DNA of 64,000 nucleotides from Sporocytophaga myxococcoides (GTDB lineage Bacteria > Bacteroidota > Bacteroidia > Cytophagales > Cytophagaceae): positions 310,001 through 374,000 of the forward strand of contig NZ_BBLT01000002.1 of NCBI RefSeq assembly GCF_000775915.1, written 5' to 3'. Both the position numbers and the translations under genes were made by a program. Positions within the stretch are counted from its first letter, which is position 1. The number at the start of each line of letters is the position of its first letter. This document shows, one piece after another, positions 54,481-64,000 of the stretch. The notes beneath the pieces were generated by a model, which ran no database searches, was not told the DNA's origin, and worked only from the letters and a program-made list of their open reading frames with translations.

Positions 54481-54850
54481 AGATTTGCTGTCGGTATTGA
54501 TATAACGTCAAGCGGAGTTCTTTAATCAGAGTTTTGGAGTGCCAGGGGCAATCCAATTAACCTTTGATTATGAGATCAACTATGTATATAAGTCAGTGGT
54601 AAAAGATAAGGAATGACAGAAAAAGATCTATTCTACCAAAATTTTATGGATAGTGACCTAACTGAAGTGATGCCGATAAAGTGTAATGAAGATTTTACTT
54701 GTTGGATAGAATAATCATCGATTCATTTCTGGTGTTCTGGTAAGTTTCAGATAAATAGTAGGTTAGTAAATTTTGTTTGGAATGAAAGTTTTTCCTTATA
54801 AATTCGTTACTATTATGATTAAAATCTAACCGAAATTTTTAAATAAAACC
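54481..54850. other. Intergenic region with a short ORF remnant
   Basis: This 370-bp stretch has only a 33-codon ORF from about 54613 (MTEKDLFYQNFMDSDLTEV), which has no recognisable family and may be a relic of a gene. Nothing else is seen. Confidence 0.4.
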
Positions 54851-55111
54851 ATGTTAAAAAATATATCCTTATCGCTTTTCCTGCTTGCTGGTGTTTTATC
54901 AACTTATTCTTGCTCATCACCGGAAAAGAACAAAGCCGAAAAGATTTCCATTGAGTTATCATCATTAGCTTTAGATACAGATCCAGTCTGCAAAATGCCA
55001 GTTGCAGGCCATCTTGCTGATACCTTGAATTTTAATGGTAAAATATATGGTTTCTGTAATACAGAGTGTAAAAAAGAGTTTGCGAAAAACTCAGAGACCT
55101 ATTTGAAATAA
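54851..55111 (+). CDS. YHS-domain lipoprotein
   Basis: An 86-residue protein with a type II signal peptide (lipobox near YSCSS, Cys about 21). The C-terminal YHS domain reads DPVCKMPV, then YGFCNTECKKEFAKN, with paired cysteines that bind a metal, typically copper or another soft metal. Periplasmic or membrane-attached metal binding is likely. Own terminator. Confidence 0.85.
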   Translation: MLKNISLSLFLLAGVLSTYSCSSPEKNKAEKISIELSSLALDTDPVCKMPVAGHLADTLNFNGKIYGFCNTECKKEFAKNSETYLK

Positions 55112-55136
55112 TAATCTGAAAATATCTGTCTGATTC

Positions 55137-55168
55137 AAGAGCTCCGAATTTTGGAGCTCTTTTTTTTC
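55137..55168 (+). terminator. Terminator of the YHS gene
   Basis: AAGAGCTCC pairs with GGAGCTCTT around a 7-base loop and is followed by seven T. Confidence 0.9.
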
Positions 55169-55242
55169 CTAAAAGATATCTGCTGACATAAGGTTGTCAC
55201 TAAACTACTTTTTATTTACAGAGTTAATCATAGAAAATAAAA

Positions 55243-55674
55243 ATGAAAACAGACCTGATTGCTCAAGCTTCCATCGAGATCAATGCAGATATTAGAACTG
55301 TCTGGCATGCCCTCATTGATCCTGAAATCATTAAAGAATACTTGTTTGGTACTGACACCTCTTCCGACTGGAAAGTGGGTAGCAGAATCTCTTTCAAAGG
55401 TGTTTGGGATGGGAAACCTTATGAAGACGGCGGAATTATTACTGCCATAGAGCCAGAGGAAACATTAAAATACACTTATTGGAGCTCTATGTCCGGTACA
55501 CCCGATGTTGAAGAAAATTATGCCAATATATCTTATGATCTGGAAGAGTTGGAATCAGGTGTCCGTCTGACTATAAGTCAGGATAATATAAAGACAGAAG
55601 AAGCCAGAGAACATTCTGAAAAAAATTGGGCTGTGGTGCTTGATTCAATGAAGAGGTTTTTAGAAAAAAAATAA
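55243..55674 (+). CDS. SRPBCC/AHSA1-family protein
   Basis: A 143-residue START-like protein: ASIEINADIRTVWHALIDPE at the start and GSRISFKGVWDGKPYEDGG inside, with the C-terminal helix WAVVLDSMKRFLE. Ligand unknown. It is the third SRPBCC gene of this window. Confidence 0.87.
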   Translation: MKTDLIAQASIEINADIRTVWHALIDPEIIKEYLFGTDTSSDWKVGSRISFKGVWDGKPYEDGGIITAIEPEETLKYTYWSSMSGTPDVEENYANISYDLEELESGVRLTISQDNIKTEEAREHSEKNWAVVLDSMKRFLEKK

Positions 55675-55703
55675 CATTAATAAGCGCAGAGGTAGCGAAA
55701 GTA

Positions 55704-56543
55704 TTACCCTTTTTCAGGTACCTCTGCTTCTCTGCCCATCTCTCTTAATTTCCACTTGGTGGCTTCCATAAGTTTTCGTATATCATTCCAGATATTAAAT
55801 GAATACAACCCAAGTGCTAAACCTATGATCAGACGAACAATAATGTCAGTTCTTTGTCCTTTGGTCATGTCCCAGCACATCTTACCATCAGGGTAAAAAC
55901 CTCCATAGTTGTATAATCTGAATAATTCAAAAGCGATAAGGGAAAAGGGGAGGATCACGAGAAATGCCTGTAAAATCTGAGCAACTATTCTATAAGACGA
56001 TTTCTTTTTGAAATCTATCGTGTCAACATCTGACCCGGTTAGAAAAACAGATTGATTTACGATTCCAAAGTAAAGGTATCTTTTGATATGTAAATTGTCT
56101 GAGTTCCGTGATCTCTCCAGCAATTCTGAAACTACATGATGTTGTCTCCTTGCTGAGAAGTAATACCAGGTAGCAATGACAACAAAGCCAAGCATGCCAA
56201 CTAGTATGATGTCGCTGACAGAAAACTGAATGCCTATAACAGGAATTTCTATGAGCTCAAATTTGTCATAAATGATATTTTGAAAAGATTCCTGCTGTGG
56301 ATCTTTAACAAGATTTTTATTCTCTCTGAAATAATGAAGCCAGCTAAAAACTCTGTTAAATTCAGCAATAAAAATGATGATACCTGCTATATTGAGAATA
56401 AGGAATATTTGCCTTGTTCTCTTAGATGCATCGATATATGCGGTAATAAGGCTCTCCAGAATCTTCTCTTCAAACTTGTCAATACTTTCCCTTGGAGGTT
56501 TTCTTAAAAGAGATGATATCTTTTTTCTTACGTTTTTAAACAT
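55704..56543 (-). CDS. Hypothetical membrane protein
   Basis: A 279-residue protein with three or four transmembrane segments (about 35-55, 115-140, 190-215, 240-258) and charged ends. No family recognised. The frame opens at 56564; the ATG at 56543 (MFKNVRKKISSLL) is the more natural start. It is the only gene between the SRPBCC and DJ-1 genes and reads on the minus strand. Confidence 0.65.
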   Translation of the reverse strand: MFKNVRKKISSLLRKPPRESIDKFEEKILESLITAYIDASKRTRQIFLILNIAGIIIFIAEFNRVFSWLHYFRENKNLVKDPQQESFQNIIYDKFELIEIPVIGIQFSVSDIILVGMLGFVVIATWYYFSARRQHHVVSELLERSRNSDNLHIKRYLYFGIVNQSVFLTGSDVDTIDFKKKSSYRIVAQILQAFLVILPFSLIAFELFRLYNYGGFYPDGKMCWDMTKGQRTDIIVRLIIGLALGLYSFNIWNDIRKLMEATKWKLREMGREAEVPEKG

Positions 56544-56663
56544 AGCCAGGAAATGACAAGGCAAACCTTTATCTTATCATGGGTAAAAACATGCAGTTGA
56601 ATAAGATGTTTAATTCTTGTGTAAACATCTTAACAAGGAAATGTATTAACTGCCTTTCTATTA

Positions 56664-57221
56664 TCAACCATGATAATCCATTTTTTTCCTTATCTCTTTG
56701 GCGGCATCATCTCCTGCCCATTTTTTACAAAGATAAAGTCCAACGTCCAGAGAAGCAGAAACAGCGCCGGCAGTAATTGTATCTCCATCTTCAACGATTC
56801 TTTCCTTGCTTACAGTTTTGCAATAAGAGGCAAGGGTTTCATACTCCATGAAATTTACAGTGGCAGTTTTATCTTTTAAGTATCCCGCAGCTCCCAGAAG
56901 AAGGCTTCCGGTACAGATGGAAATTTTACATTTTACGTTTTCTGAGGTCTTCAGCCAATTGATAAAGTCAGTATCAAATTGAAGCTTTCTTGTGCCAAAT
57001 CCGCCTGGAACAATGATGGCATCATATGCACCAAGATTATTTTTTATTTTATTAACTTTCACTTCAAGTCCAAAATTATCTTTATTACTTTCAGTAAAAG
57101 CACAAATGTCCCATTCCAGATCAGGAATATAATTAAGTGATTTGAGTCTGCTTAGCGGGTCATATACTCCTATAAAATCAAGCCAGGTAATGCCATCAAA
57201 AATTATGTAAGCTATTTTCAT
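56664..57221 (-). CDS. DJ-1/PfpI-family protein
   Basis: A 185-residue class I glutamine amidotransferase-like protein. MKIAYIIFDGITWLDFIGVY is the family start; SICTGSLLLGAAG holds the nucleophile-elbow Cys at about residue 100. It is of the ThiJ/isonitrile-hydratase-like type rather than a protease. It follows GAPDH on the minus strand after a terminator. Confidence 0.87.
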   Translation of the reverse strand: MKIAYIIFDGITWLDFIGVYDPLSRLKSLNYIPDLEWDICAFTESNKDNFGLEVKVNKIKNNLGAYDAIIVPGGFGTRKLQFDTDFINWLKTSENVKCKISICTGSLLLGAAGYLKDKTATVNFMEYETLASYCKTVSKERIVEDGDTITAGAVSASLDVGLYLCKKWAGDDAAKEIRKKMDYHG

Positions 57222-57252
57222 GTTTTGAAGTATGTGAAAAATTAATATAAAA

Positions 57253-57288
57253 GTAGTAAATCTCCGGTCAATTAAAACCGGAGATTCA
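57253..57288 (-). terminator. Terminator of GAPDH
   Basis: AATCTCCGGT and ACCGGAGATT (57259-57268, 57277-57286) form a 10-bp stem; on the minus strand it is followed by TACTACTTTTAT. Confidence 0.75.
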
Positions 57289-57302
57289 GATTGAAAATAT
57301 GT

Positions 57303-59371
<2,069 letters not shown>

Positions 59372-59784
59372 AAATTCCCTTGTTTTTATTATATAAGTCA
59401 AATATAGAAGAAAAGGATCTTGGCAGTAATGGCAATTTTGTTGCATTTTCTGCCAAATTTAAAAATGCGGAATGAAGGTTTTGATATAGGAGTGTTGAGT
59501 AAACTATTCGATTTGTGTGGTTTATAGTCATGCTATGCTTCGGCGTGTAGTATTGGATAAAGGAGTCATACCCTTAAAGGCTCACAATTAGAATATGATC
59601 CTTTTTCAAATATGATACTCTGGATAAGAGATTAGGAAGGTATATGTAGAGGATTAGTAGCTGGGAATACATGAAAGAGGTAATAAGATATTCTACTGAT
59701 CCAAATGTAAATGATAGAGCAAAAAAATAATATAAAAAGCTGCCCTTTTTGAAGGCAGCTTTTTATAAAAAGATTTATTGCAAA
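59372..59784. other. Intergenic region with a bidirectional terminator at 59735-59766
   Basis: AAAAGCTGCC and GGCAGCTTTT form a 10-bp stem around a short loop, with A-rich and T-rich flanks; it ends the minus-strand lipoprotein gene. The remaining part is upstream of the GlxA-type gene and holds no ORF with a recognisable product. Confidence 0.7.
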
Positions 59785-60219
59785 TTATTTTTGAGCAGTA
59801 AATATATATTGAGTAGTAACTGAAGCTCCACCTGAAGATTGCGTTTCTGAGTATTTAAAGGTTGAACCGTTTAGCTCATCAATTTTATAAGTATCACCAT
59901 CAATTTCTATTTGGGAATCGTTATTAGTCAATTTCCATGTCCCATCATAGTCTTCATCACATTTATCTGCATAGGTGTGGTCATAAGAACCACCTGTTTT
60001 GTATACATCTAAAGCACTTTTCTCACAGGCGTCAACATATTGATTAAACATAGATTGGCCGGCAATTGTGAATCCTGTAATTTTCCAGCCCTTTGCAGTA
60101 GTTAAATACTCAGTTTTTGATTTAGAAGGAGCCGCAGCTTCATCTTTGTCTTTTTTGCAAGAAGAAAAAACAACCATTAAGCCTGCTAGGACAGCAGCAG
60201 ATAATTTTAAATTTTTCAT
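59785..60219 (-). CDS. Small lipoprotein, lipocalin-like
   Basis: A 144-residue exported protein with a lipobox VVFSSCKKDKD (Cys about 21). The mature part (TAKGWKITGFTIAGQSM, DGTWKLTNND, FKYSETQSSGG) has the short beta-strand pattern of the lipocalin-like domains frequent in Bacteroidota lipoproteins. Function unknown. Strong terminator downstream at 59735-59766. Confidence 0.78.
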   Translation of the reverse strand: MKNLKLSAAVLAGLMVVFSSCKKDKDEAAAPSKSKTEYLTTAKGWKITGFTIAGQSMFNQYVDACEKSALDVYKTGGSYDHTYADKCDEDYDGTWKLTNNDSQIEIDGDTYKIDELNGSTFKYSETQSSGGASVTTQYIFTAQK

Positions 60220-60819
60220 AAAAAGGTGTTAAATTAATTGATAAAAATTTATTGTTTGTTTTGTTTATTCTATTGGTCGAAGGTAATGCCTTCTAAAAAT
60301 TATTTAAGCTTAAATAATAGGTCAAATATATATTGTGTTTATAATATTTCAAAGTGTCATAATCCATCTTGAAAATTGAAATTATGTATATGAAAAGTAC
60401 TTCTAATTATACATGTTTGAATCTCAGTATTTAACAATGGACTTTTTGCTGTTCAATAATTCTATAATTTGTAAAATTTAGAATTATTATAAAGAAGAAC
60501 TTTGAGCATTTGTTATTTTTAAAATTGTCACAATGATCACTCATACGTTTAATATATAAATGGGTTGTCAAATTTTTTTTAATAGTTTTAAGGGGAGCTT
60601 CTTTGTATGATATTGTTTGCAGGGTGAATGGGTGGTTTTTGTCGTTGAGCTATATTTGTAAAATGAAGTTAAAGTCTGCTTAATGGAAAAAGAAGGCAAG
60701 AGATACTTGCTGACATAAAAAGGGTGGATATTTTTTAGAACGATTAGTTTGTTAGAAAGGGCTTTGATCATTCTTGAAGTTTTTTTGTTACTTTAGTAAA
60801 GCTTAATAGTTTTAAGTCA
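60220..60819. other. 600-bp AT-rich region without a gene
   Basis: Very AT-rich. A 67-codon minus-strand frame at 60568-60771 has composition like random AT-rich sequence and was not accepted. A possible promoter for the following toxin-antitoxin pair is TACTTTAG near 60791-60798, but no good -33 element sits at the right distance. Confidence 0.45.
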
Positions 60820-61032
60820 ATGGCAACAAAATCTAATAGAGACAATCCTGGTAAAAAAGGTAAAGGTTTTAATACCTCTTATACAAAATTTTTAAAAGAA
60901 GTCGGCAAGATGAGTGCTGAACGTTCCATCAAAGAGTCTAAGGCGCTAGGCTTATCAATTACCTATGTGGAAGAAGGAAAAATTATCAGAGAGGATGCCA
61001 ATGGAAAGCAAAAAGTTATTGGGGAAATATAA
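60820..61032 (+). CDS. Small basic protein, putative antitoxin
   Basis: A 70-residue protein. The N-terminal part is Lys/Gly-rich (NRDNPGKKGKGFNTSYTKFL); the C-terminal part has GLSITYVEEGKIIRE, the pattern of small ORFs that precede zeta-toxin-like kinases in Bacteroidota. It ends 3 bp before the kinase gene, an arrangement typical of toxin-antitoxin pairs. No helix-turn-helix is visible, so it would act by binding the toxin (inference). Confidence 0.6.
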   Translation: MATKSNRDNPGKKGKGFNTSYTKFLKEVGKMSAERSIKESKALGLSITYVEEGKIIREDANGKQKVIGEI

Positions 61033-61035
61033 CAA

Positions 61036-61779
61036 ATGGCTCATAAACAAAAGCGGCTAAGAATATTTGCTGGACCTAATGGATCAGGAAAGTCATCCTT
61101 ATTTCATGATTTTTCCAATAGAGTAGATTTTAATGTTGGATATTTTTTAAATGCTGATAATGTTGAAAAGGAGCCTCGTGAAAAAGGATTTATCAATTTA
61201 TCAGAATTAAATCTAAAAGTAGATAAAAAGTCATTTCAGGATTTTAGCAAAAGCTCTACACTTAAAAAGAAAGCAAAAAAAGAAGGGTATAAGATAGATA
61301 TAAAGTATATAGATAATATTCTTGTCAATCAATCAAAAGAAACCAATTCCTATGAAGCAGCATTTGTCACAGCTTTCATAAGACAAGAGTTTATTAAATC
61401 CGGAGTTTCTTATTCATTTGAAACAGTAATGTCTCATCCATCCAAGTTGGAGGATATCATCTGGGCAAACAAAGCAGGATATAAGACATATTTATACTAC
61501 ATAAGTACAGAATCACCCATAGTAAATATAGATAGAATTGATAACAGGGTAGGAAAGGGGGGACACTATGTTGGTGAAGATAAAATCAATTCACGGTATA
61601 TCGCTTCCCTTGATTTATTGTTTCAAGCTATTAAGCTTGTCAGAAGGGCTTATATTTTTGACAATTCCGGAAGAGAATATAAGTTAGTCGCAGAATTTTT
61701 TAAAGGTGAAATGAAATACCATGATAAAAAATTCCCTGCCTGGTTTCTTAAAAATGTAATTGAAAAGCAGGAAGAGTAG
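61036..61779 (+). CDS. Zeta-toxin-like P-loop kinase
   Basis: A 247-residue P-loop protein. RLRIFAGPNGSGKSSLFHDF (residues 6-25) is the Walker A loop in the form usual for zeta toxins (A-G-P-N-G-S-G-K-S/T). FLNADNVEKE and SYSFETVMSHPSKL (about 130-145) are the substrate-side motifs, followed by RIDNRVGKGGHYVGEDKI with the Arg/Lys residues near the phosphate donor. Zeta toxins phosphorylate UDP-N-acetylglucosamine and block cell-wall synthesis; whether this one does is untested. Possible toxin with the gene just upstream. Confidence 0.82.
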   Translation: MAHKQKRLRIFAGPNGSGKSSLFHDFSNRVDFNVGYFLNADNVEKEPREKGFINLSELNLKVDKKSFQDFSKSSTLKKKAKKEGYKIDIKYIDNILVNQSKETNSYEAAFVTAFIRQEFIKSGVSYSFETVMSHPSKLEDIIWANKAGYKTYLYYISTESPIVNIDRIDNRVGKGGHYVGEDKINSRYIASLDLLFQAIKLVRRAYIFDNSGREYKLVAEFFKGEMKYHDKKFPAWFLKNVIEKQEE

Positions 61780-61825
61780 TTGGCTATAGATTAATTAGAA
61801 GATCTCCATCTGCCTAATGAAGAGC

Positions 61826-61868
61826 AAAAGCCCTTTCAATTTTAAATTGAAAGGCTTTTACTTTTTTT
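61826..61868 (+). terminator. Terminator of the toxin gene
   Basis: AAAAGCC and TTTCAATTT pair with AAATTGAAA and GGCTTTT (one bulged C), followed by ACTTTTTTT. It ends exactly at the first base of the tRNA-like repeat that follows. Confidence 0.85.
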
Positions 61869-61869
61869 G

Positions 61870-61940
61870 GGTGGCCAATGGGACTCGAACCCACGACCCT
61901 CCCGCCCTCGGTCGGGATGATCTAACCAGCAGAACTATTA
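61870..61940 (-). repeat. tRNA-His 3'-half pseudo-copy A (after the GIY-YIG gene)
   Basis: On the minus strand it ends GGGTCGTGGGTTCGAGTCCC then ATTGGCCACC, identical to the T-arm and acceptor 3' strand of the intact tRNA-His at 62694. The anticodon-arm region is replaced by a long palindrome (TCCCGACC..GGGCGGGA). The 5' acceptor strand is missing, so it cannot fold as a full tRNA. The TAG in its D-loop-like part is the stop codon of the GIY-YIG gene. Confidence 0.85.
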
Positions 61941-62188
61941 TGTTTATTGATATATTCTTTAACCTTAGCTGGATTCTTAAAATTCTTTAACTTTTTCTCA
62001 TTCGCCATAGCTTCAGCTCTTGTTTCAAAGGTGATATAATAGAGAAGTTTCCAAGGTCCTTTGTTCCTAGTATATAAGGATCCTCCATTGTTATGACGGT
62101 TCAGTCGTGCCAGTAAGTTATCGGTTTGGCCAATGTAAAGTTTTCCCGAAGTCTCAGACTCCAGGATGTAGGTGTAGTAAATTTTCAT
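61922..62188 (-). CDS. GIY-YIG endonuclease domain protein
   Basis: An 88-residue single-domain GIY-YIG nuclease: YYTYILESE and KLYIGQTDNLLARLNRH give the GIY and YIG strands and the catalytic Arg, and AEAMANEKKLKNF holds the catalytic Glu. The frame extends to 62260 into the adjacent pseudo-tRNA; the ATG at 62188 (MKIYYTYIL) is the family start. It lies between two tRNA-His-tail copies and its own last codons are shared with the shorter repeats, so it probably belongs to the same element. Confidence 0.9.
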   Translation of the reverse strand: MKIYYTYILESETSGKLYIGQTDNLLARLNRHNNGGSLYTRNKGPWKLLYYITFETRAEAMANEKKLKNFKNPAKVKEYINKHNSSAG

Positions 62189-62251
62189 AGCTGGATAAAA
62201 AATAATCTGAAATAAAAAAAGCGACTTAAATTTAGTCGCTTTAATTATAAG

Positions 62252-62693
62252 GGTGGCCAATGGGACTCGAACCCACGACCCTCCCGACCAAGGTCGGGAT
62301 GATCTAACCTTCCTGAACTATTATAGTTCTAATAGATCGATCTTAAAGCGATAGAAATAAAAAAGCGACTTAAAATTTAGTCGCTTTACTATTTTTGGGT
62401 GGCCAATGGGACTCGAACCCACGAACCCTCCCCGACCAAGGTCGGGATGATCTAACCTTCCTGAACTATTATAGTTCTAATAGATCGATCTTAAAGCGAT
62501 AGAAATAAAAAAAGCGACTTAAAATTTAGTCGCTTTACTATTTTTGGGTGGCCAATGGGACTCGAACCCACGACCCTCCCGACCAAGGTCGGGATGATCT
62601 AACCTTCCTGAACTATTATAGTTCTAATAGATCGATCTTAAAGCGATAGAAATAAAAAAAGCGACTTAAAATTTAGTCGCTTTACTTTTTTTG
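62252..62693 (-). repeat. Three tandem units with tRNA-His 3'-half pseudo-copies B, C and D
   Basis: Near-identical direct repeats starting at 62252, 62398 and 62547, with periods of 146, 149 and 147 bp to the intact tRNA at 62694. Each unit contains, on the minus strand, ATAATAGTTCAGGAAGGTTAG, a palindrome TCCCGACCTTGGTCGGGA, the tRNA-His T-arm and acceptor 3' end, and a terminator-like hairpin GCGACT...AGTCGC with flanking A/T runs. Copy C has two extra bases. They resemble internally deleted versions of the GIY-YIG unit. Confidence 0.88.
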
Positions 62694-62768
62694 GGTGGCC
62701 AATGGGACTCGAACCCACGACCCTCAGAACCACAATCTGATGTTCTAACCAACTGAACTATGGCCACC
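62694..62768 (-). tRNA. tRNA-His (anticodon GTG)
   Basis: A complete cloverleaf of 75 nt on the minus strand. It begins GGTGGCCATAG with the extra G at position -1 that marks tRNA-His, pairs with the 3' GGCCACC, has anticodon stem TCAGA/TCTGA with loop TTGTGGT (anticodon GTG) and T-arm GTGGGTTCGAGTCCCAT. The 3' CCA is not encoded. A hairpin terminator (about 62671-62690) follows directly. Confidence 0.96.
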
Positions 62769-62836
62769 GTTTTACTTTAGGTGTGCAAAGATATAAGAAC
62801 GAATTTTAATTTACAAGAAAATATTTGTTAAAATTA

Positions 62837-64000
62837 TTATCTGTTGAAAGATAGGCGTTTGCCATAATTGCTTTCGTCAAATTTTCCATCTTCATACACT
62901 AAATTGCCACTTACAAAGGTATGGGTAACTTTAGAATGGAAATTCACTCCCTCAAAAGGAGACCAGCCACACTGGTATAGAATATTGTTTTTAGCTACCT
63001 CATAAGAAGCTCCCAGATCCACTAAAACCAGATCAGCCCAATAACCTTCCCTGATATATCCTCTCTTTTCAATCTGGAAACAAATTGCAGGATTGTGAGA
63101 CATCTTTTCTACTATTTTCTCCAGGCTGATTTTACCTTGTTTGTAGAACTCCAGCATGGCATTAAGGCTATGCTGAACCAAAGGTCCTCCTGAAGGCGCT
63201 TTCCAATAGTTCTGACTCTTCTCTTCCATTGTATGAGGAGCATGATCAGTAGCAATGATGTCAAGATGATCATCAAGCATCGCTTTGAAAAGAGCTTCTT
63301 TATGTCTTTTTTCCTTTACCGCAGGATTCCATTTTATCCTGGTTCCAAGTCTGTCATAATCTCCGCTGTCAAACCACAAGTGATGGACACAGACTTCGGC
63401 AGTAATTCTTTTTTCACTTAAGGGTTTTGAATTATCAAAAAGGCTGATCTCTTCTTCTGTAGAAATGTGAAGGATGTGCAGCCTTGAATTAAATTTTTTT
63501 GCCAAAGCTACAGCCATTGAAGAAGATTTGTAACAGGCTTCTTCATTCCTTATGATAGGGTGAATGGATGAAGCAGGGTTTTCTCCGTATTTTTCTTTTG
63601 CAAGAGCAGTGTTCCTCTGGATTGTTTGCTCATCTTCACAATGCGTCGCAATGAGCATTCCTGCGTTTTTAAATATTTCTTCAAGTGTCTTCTCATTGTC
63701 AACCAGCATGTTGCCTGTAGAAGAACCCATAAATACTTTTAACCCACAGACATTTTTAGGATCAGTTTTTAAAGCTTCCTGTAAATTGTCATTTGAAACA
63801 CCCATAAAAAAAGAATAATTGGCTAAGGATGTTTGTGAAGCTCTTGTATATTTTTCGGCTAACAGCTCCTGTGTCAGTGTATTGGGAACAGTATTGGGCA
63901 TTTCCATGAAAGAGGTTATGCCGCCGGCAACAGCTGCTTTAGCTTCAGAATAAATAGTTGCCTTATGTGTTAAACCTGGTTCTCTGAAGTGCACCTGGTC
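62837..64000 (-). CDS. pyrC: Dihydroorotase (partial, cut by the window edge)
   Basis: At least 387 codons, running off the right edge. The first visible residues are DQVHFREPG, the His-x-His metal region of dihydroorotase. GLKVFMGSSTGNML carries the carboxylated Lys, HILHIST and ATDHAPHT the further metal ligands and catalytic Asp. It makes dihydroorotate from carbamoylaspartate, the step after PyrB. The frame has a GTG at 63994, but that codon is the Val of DQVHF and not the true start. No partner genes are visible on this side. Confidence 0.93.
   Translation of the reverse strand, partial: DQVHFREPGLTHKATIYSEAKAAVAGGITSFMEMPNTVPNTLTQELLAEKYTRASQTSLANYSFFMGVSNDNLQEALKTDPKNVCGLKVFMGSSTGNMLVDNEKTLEEIFKNAGMLIATHCEDEQTIQRNTALAKEKYGENPASSIHPIIRNEEACYKSSSMAVALAKKFNSRLHILHISTEEEISLFDNSKPLSEKRITAEVCVHHLWFDSGDYDRLGTRIKWNPAVKEKRHKEALFKAMLDDHLDIIATDHAPHTMEEKSQNYWKAPSGGPLVQHSLNAMLEFYKQGKISLEKIVEKMSHNPAICFQIEKRGYIREGYWADLVLVDLGASYEVAKNNILYQCGWSPFEGVNFHSKVTHTFVSGNLVYEDGKFDESNYGKRLSFNR

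Noticed and set aside
60568-60771. 67-codon minus-strand ORF
   Set aside because: Amino acid content is that of random AT-rich sequence, with no family or start context; read as non-coding.
62252-62625. Repeats B, C and D as functional tRNA genes
   Set aside because: They lack the 5' acceptor strand and have an over-long anticodon-region palindrome; only the copy at 62694-62768 folds as a tRNA.
61870-62693. CRISPR array
   Set aside because: The direct repeats are 146-149 bp with nearly identical contents and no variable spacers, and there are no cas genes.

Overview
The window looks like a chromosomal segment of a Bacteroidota bacterium, most likely a gliding, cellulose-degrading member of the Cytophagales (Cytophaga/Sporocytophaga-like). 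Evidence: four secreted proteins end in type IX secretion (T9SS) type A sorting domains, one of them a GH9 cellulase; promoters fit the Bacteroidota pattern TTTG-N18/19-TAnnTTTG; Shine-Dalgarno sequences are weak; and arginine genes are arranged in the succinylated-intermediate style of this phylum. The species is an inference. No phage, insertion sequence or CRISPR array was seen.

Layout. 0.3-4.1 kb: a large secreted beta-propeller protein. 4.3-13.7 kb (minus strand): an almost complete arginine operon in the order GNAT acyltransferase, argG, argC, a four-helix-bundle gene, argD, argF', argB, argE', argH. It is preceded by a strong promoter match and a roughly 240-nt leader holding a 14-codon Arg-containing ORF and several competing complementary segments. 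15.5-20.3 kb: thrA-thrB-thrC with a strong terminator. 20.5-24.4 kb: a small HTH regulator, a cold-shock protein and the GH9 cellulase. 24.7-31.1 kb: a GT9 glycosyltransferase, a PolX-like PHP protein with a degenerate polymerase palm, an EVE protein, pyrR-pyrB and cystathionine beta-synthase. 31.4-40.4 kb: pyruvate carboxylase, a second T9SS protein, cmk-ispH-DUF502.

40.7-60.2 kb is accessory: an orphan AAA+ ATPase of the contractile-injection-system type, several SRPBCC proteins, a YdeI-like protein, an SDR, an MBOAT/SGNH O-acyltransferase pair, an FMN reductase, a Crp-OMP-DoxX cluster, AraC-VOC, a YHS lipoprotein, a DJ-1 protein, GAPDH and a GlxA-type regulator. 60.8-61.8 kb is a probable toxin-antitoxin pair (zeta-like kinase). 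61.8-62.8 kb holds one intact tRNA-His followed by four 3'-half pseudo-copies of it in tandem with a GIY-YIG endonuclease gene. The window ends inside a dihydroorotase gene.

The two most promising undescribed items are the arginine operon leader (13441-13718) and the tRNA-His-tail/GIY-YIG tandem array (61826-62768). Both are read directly from the sequence; their functions are inference.
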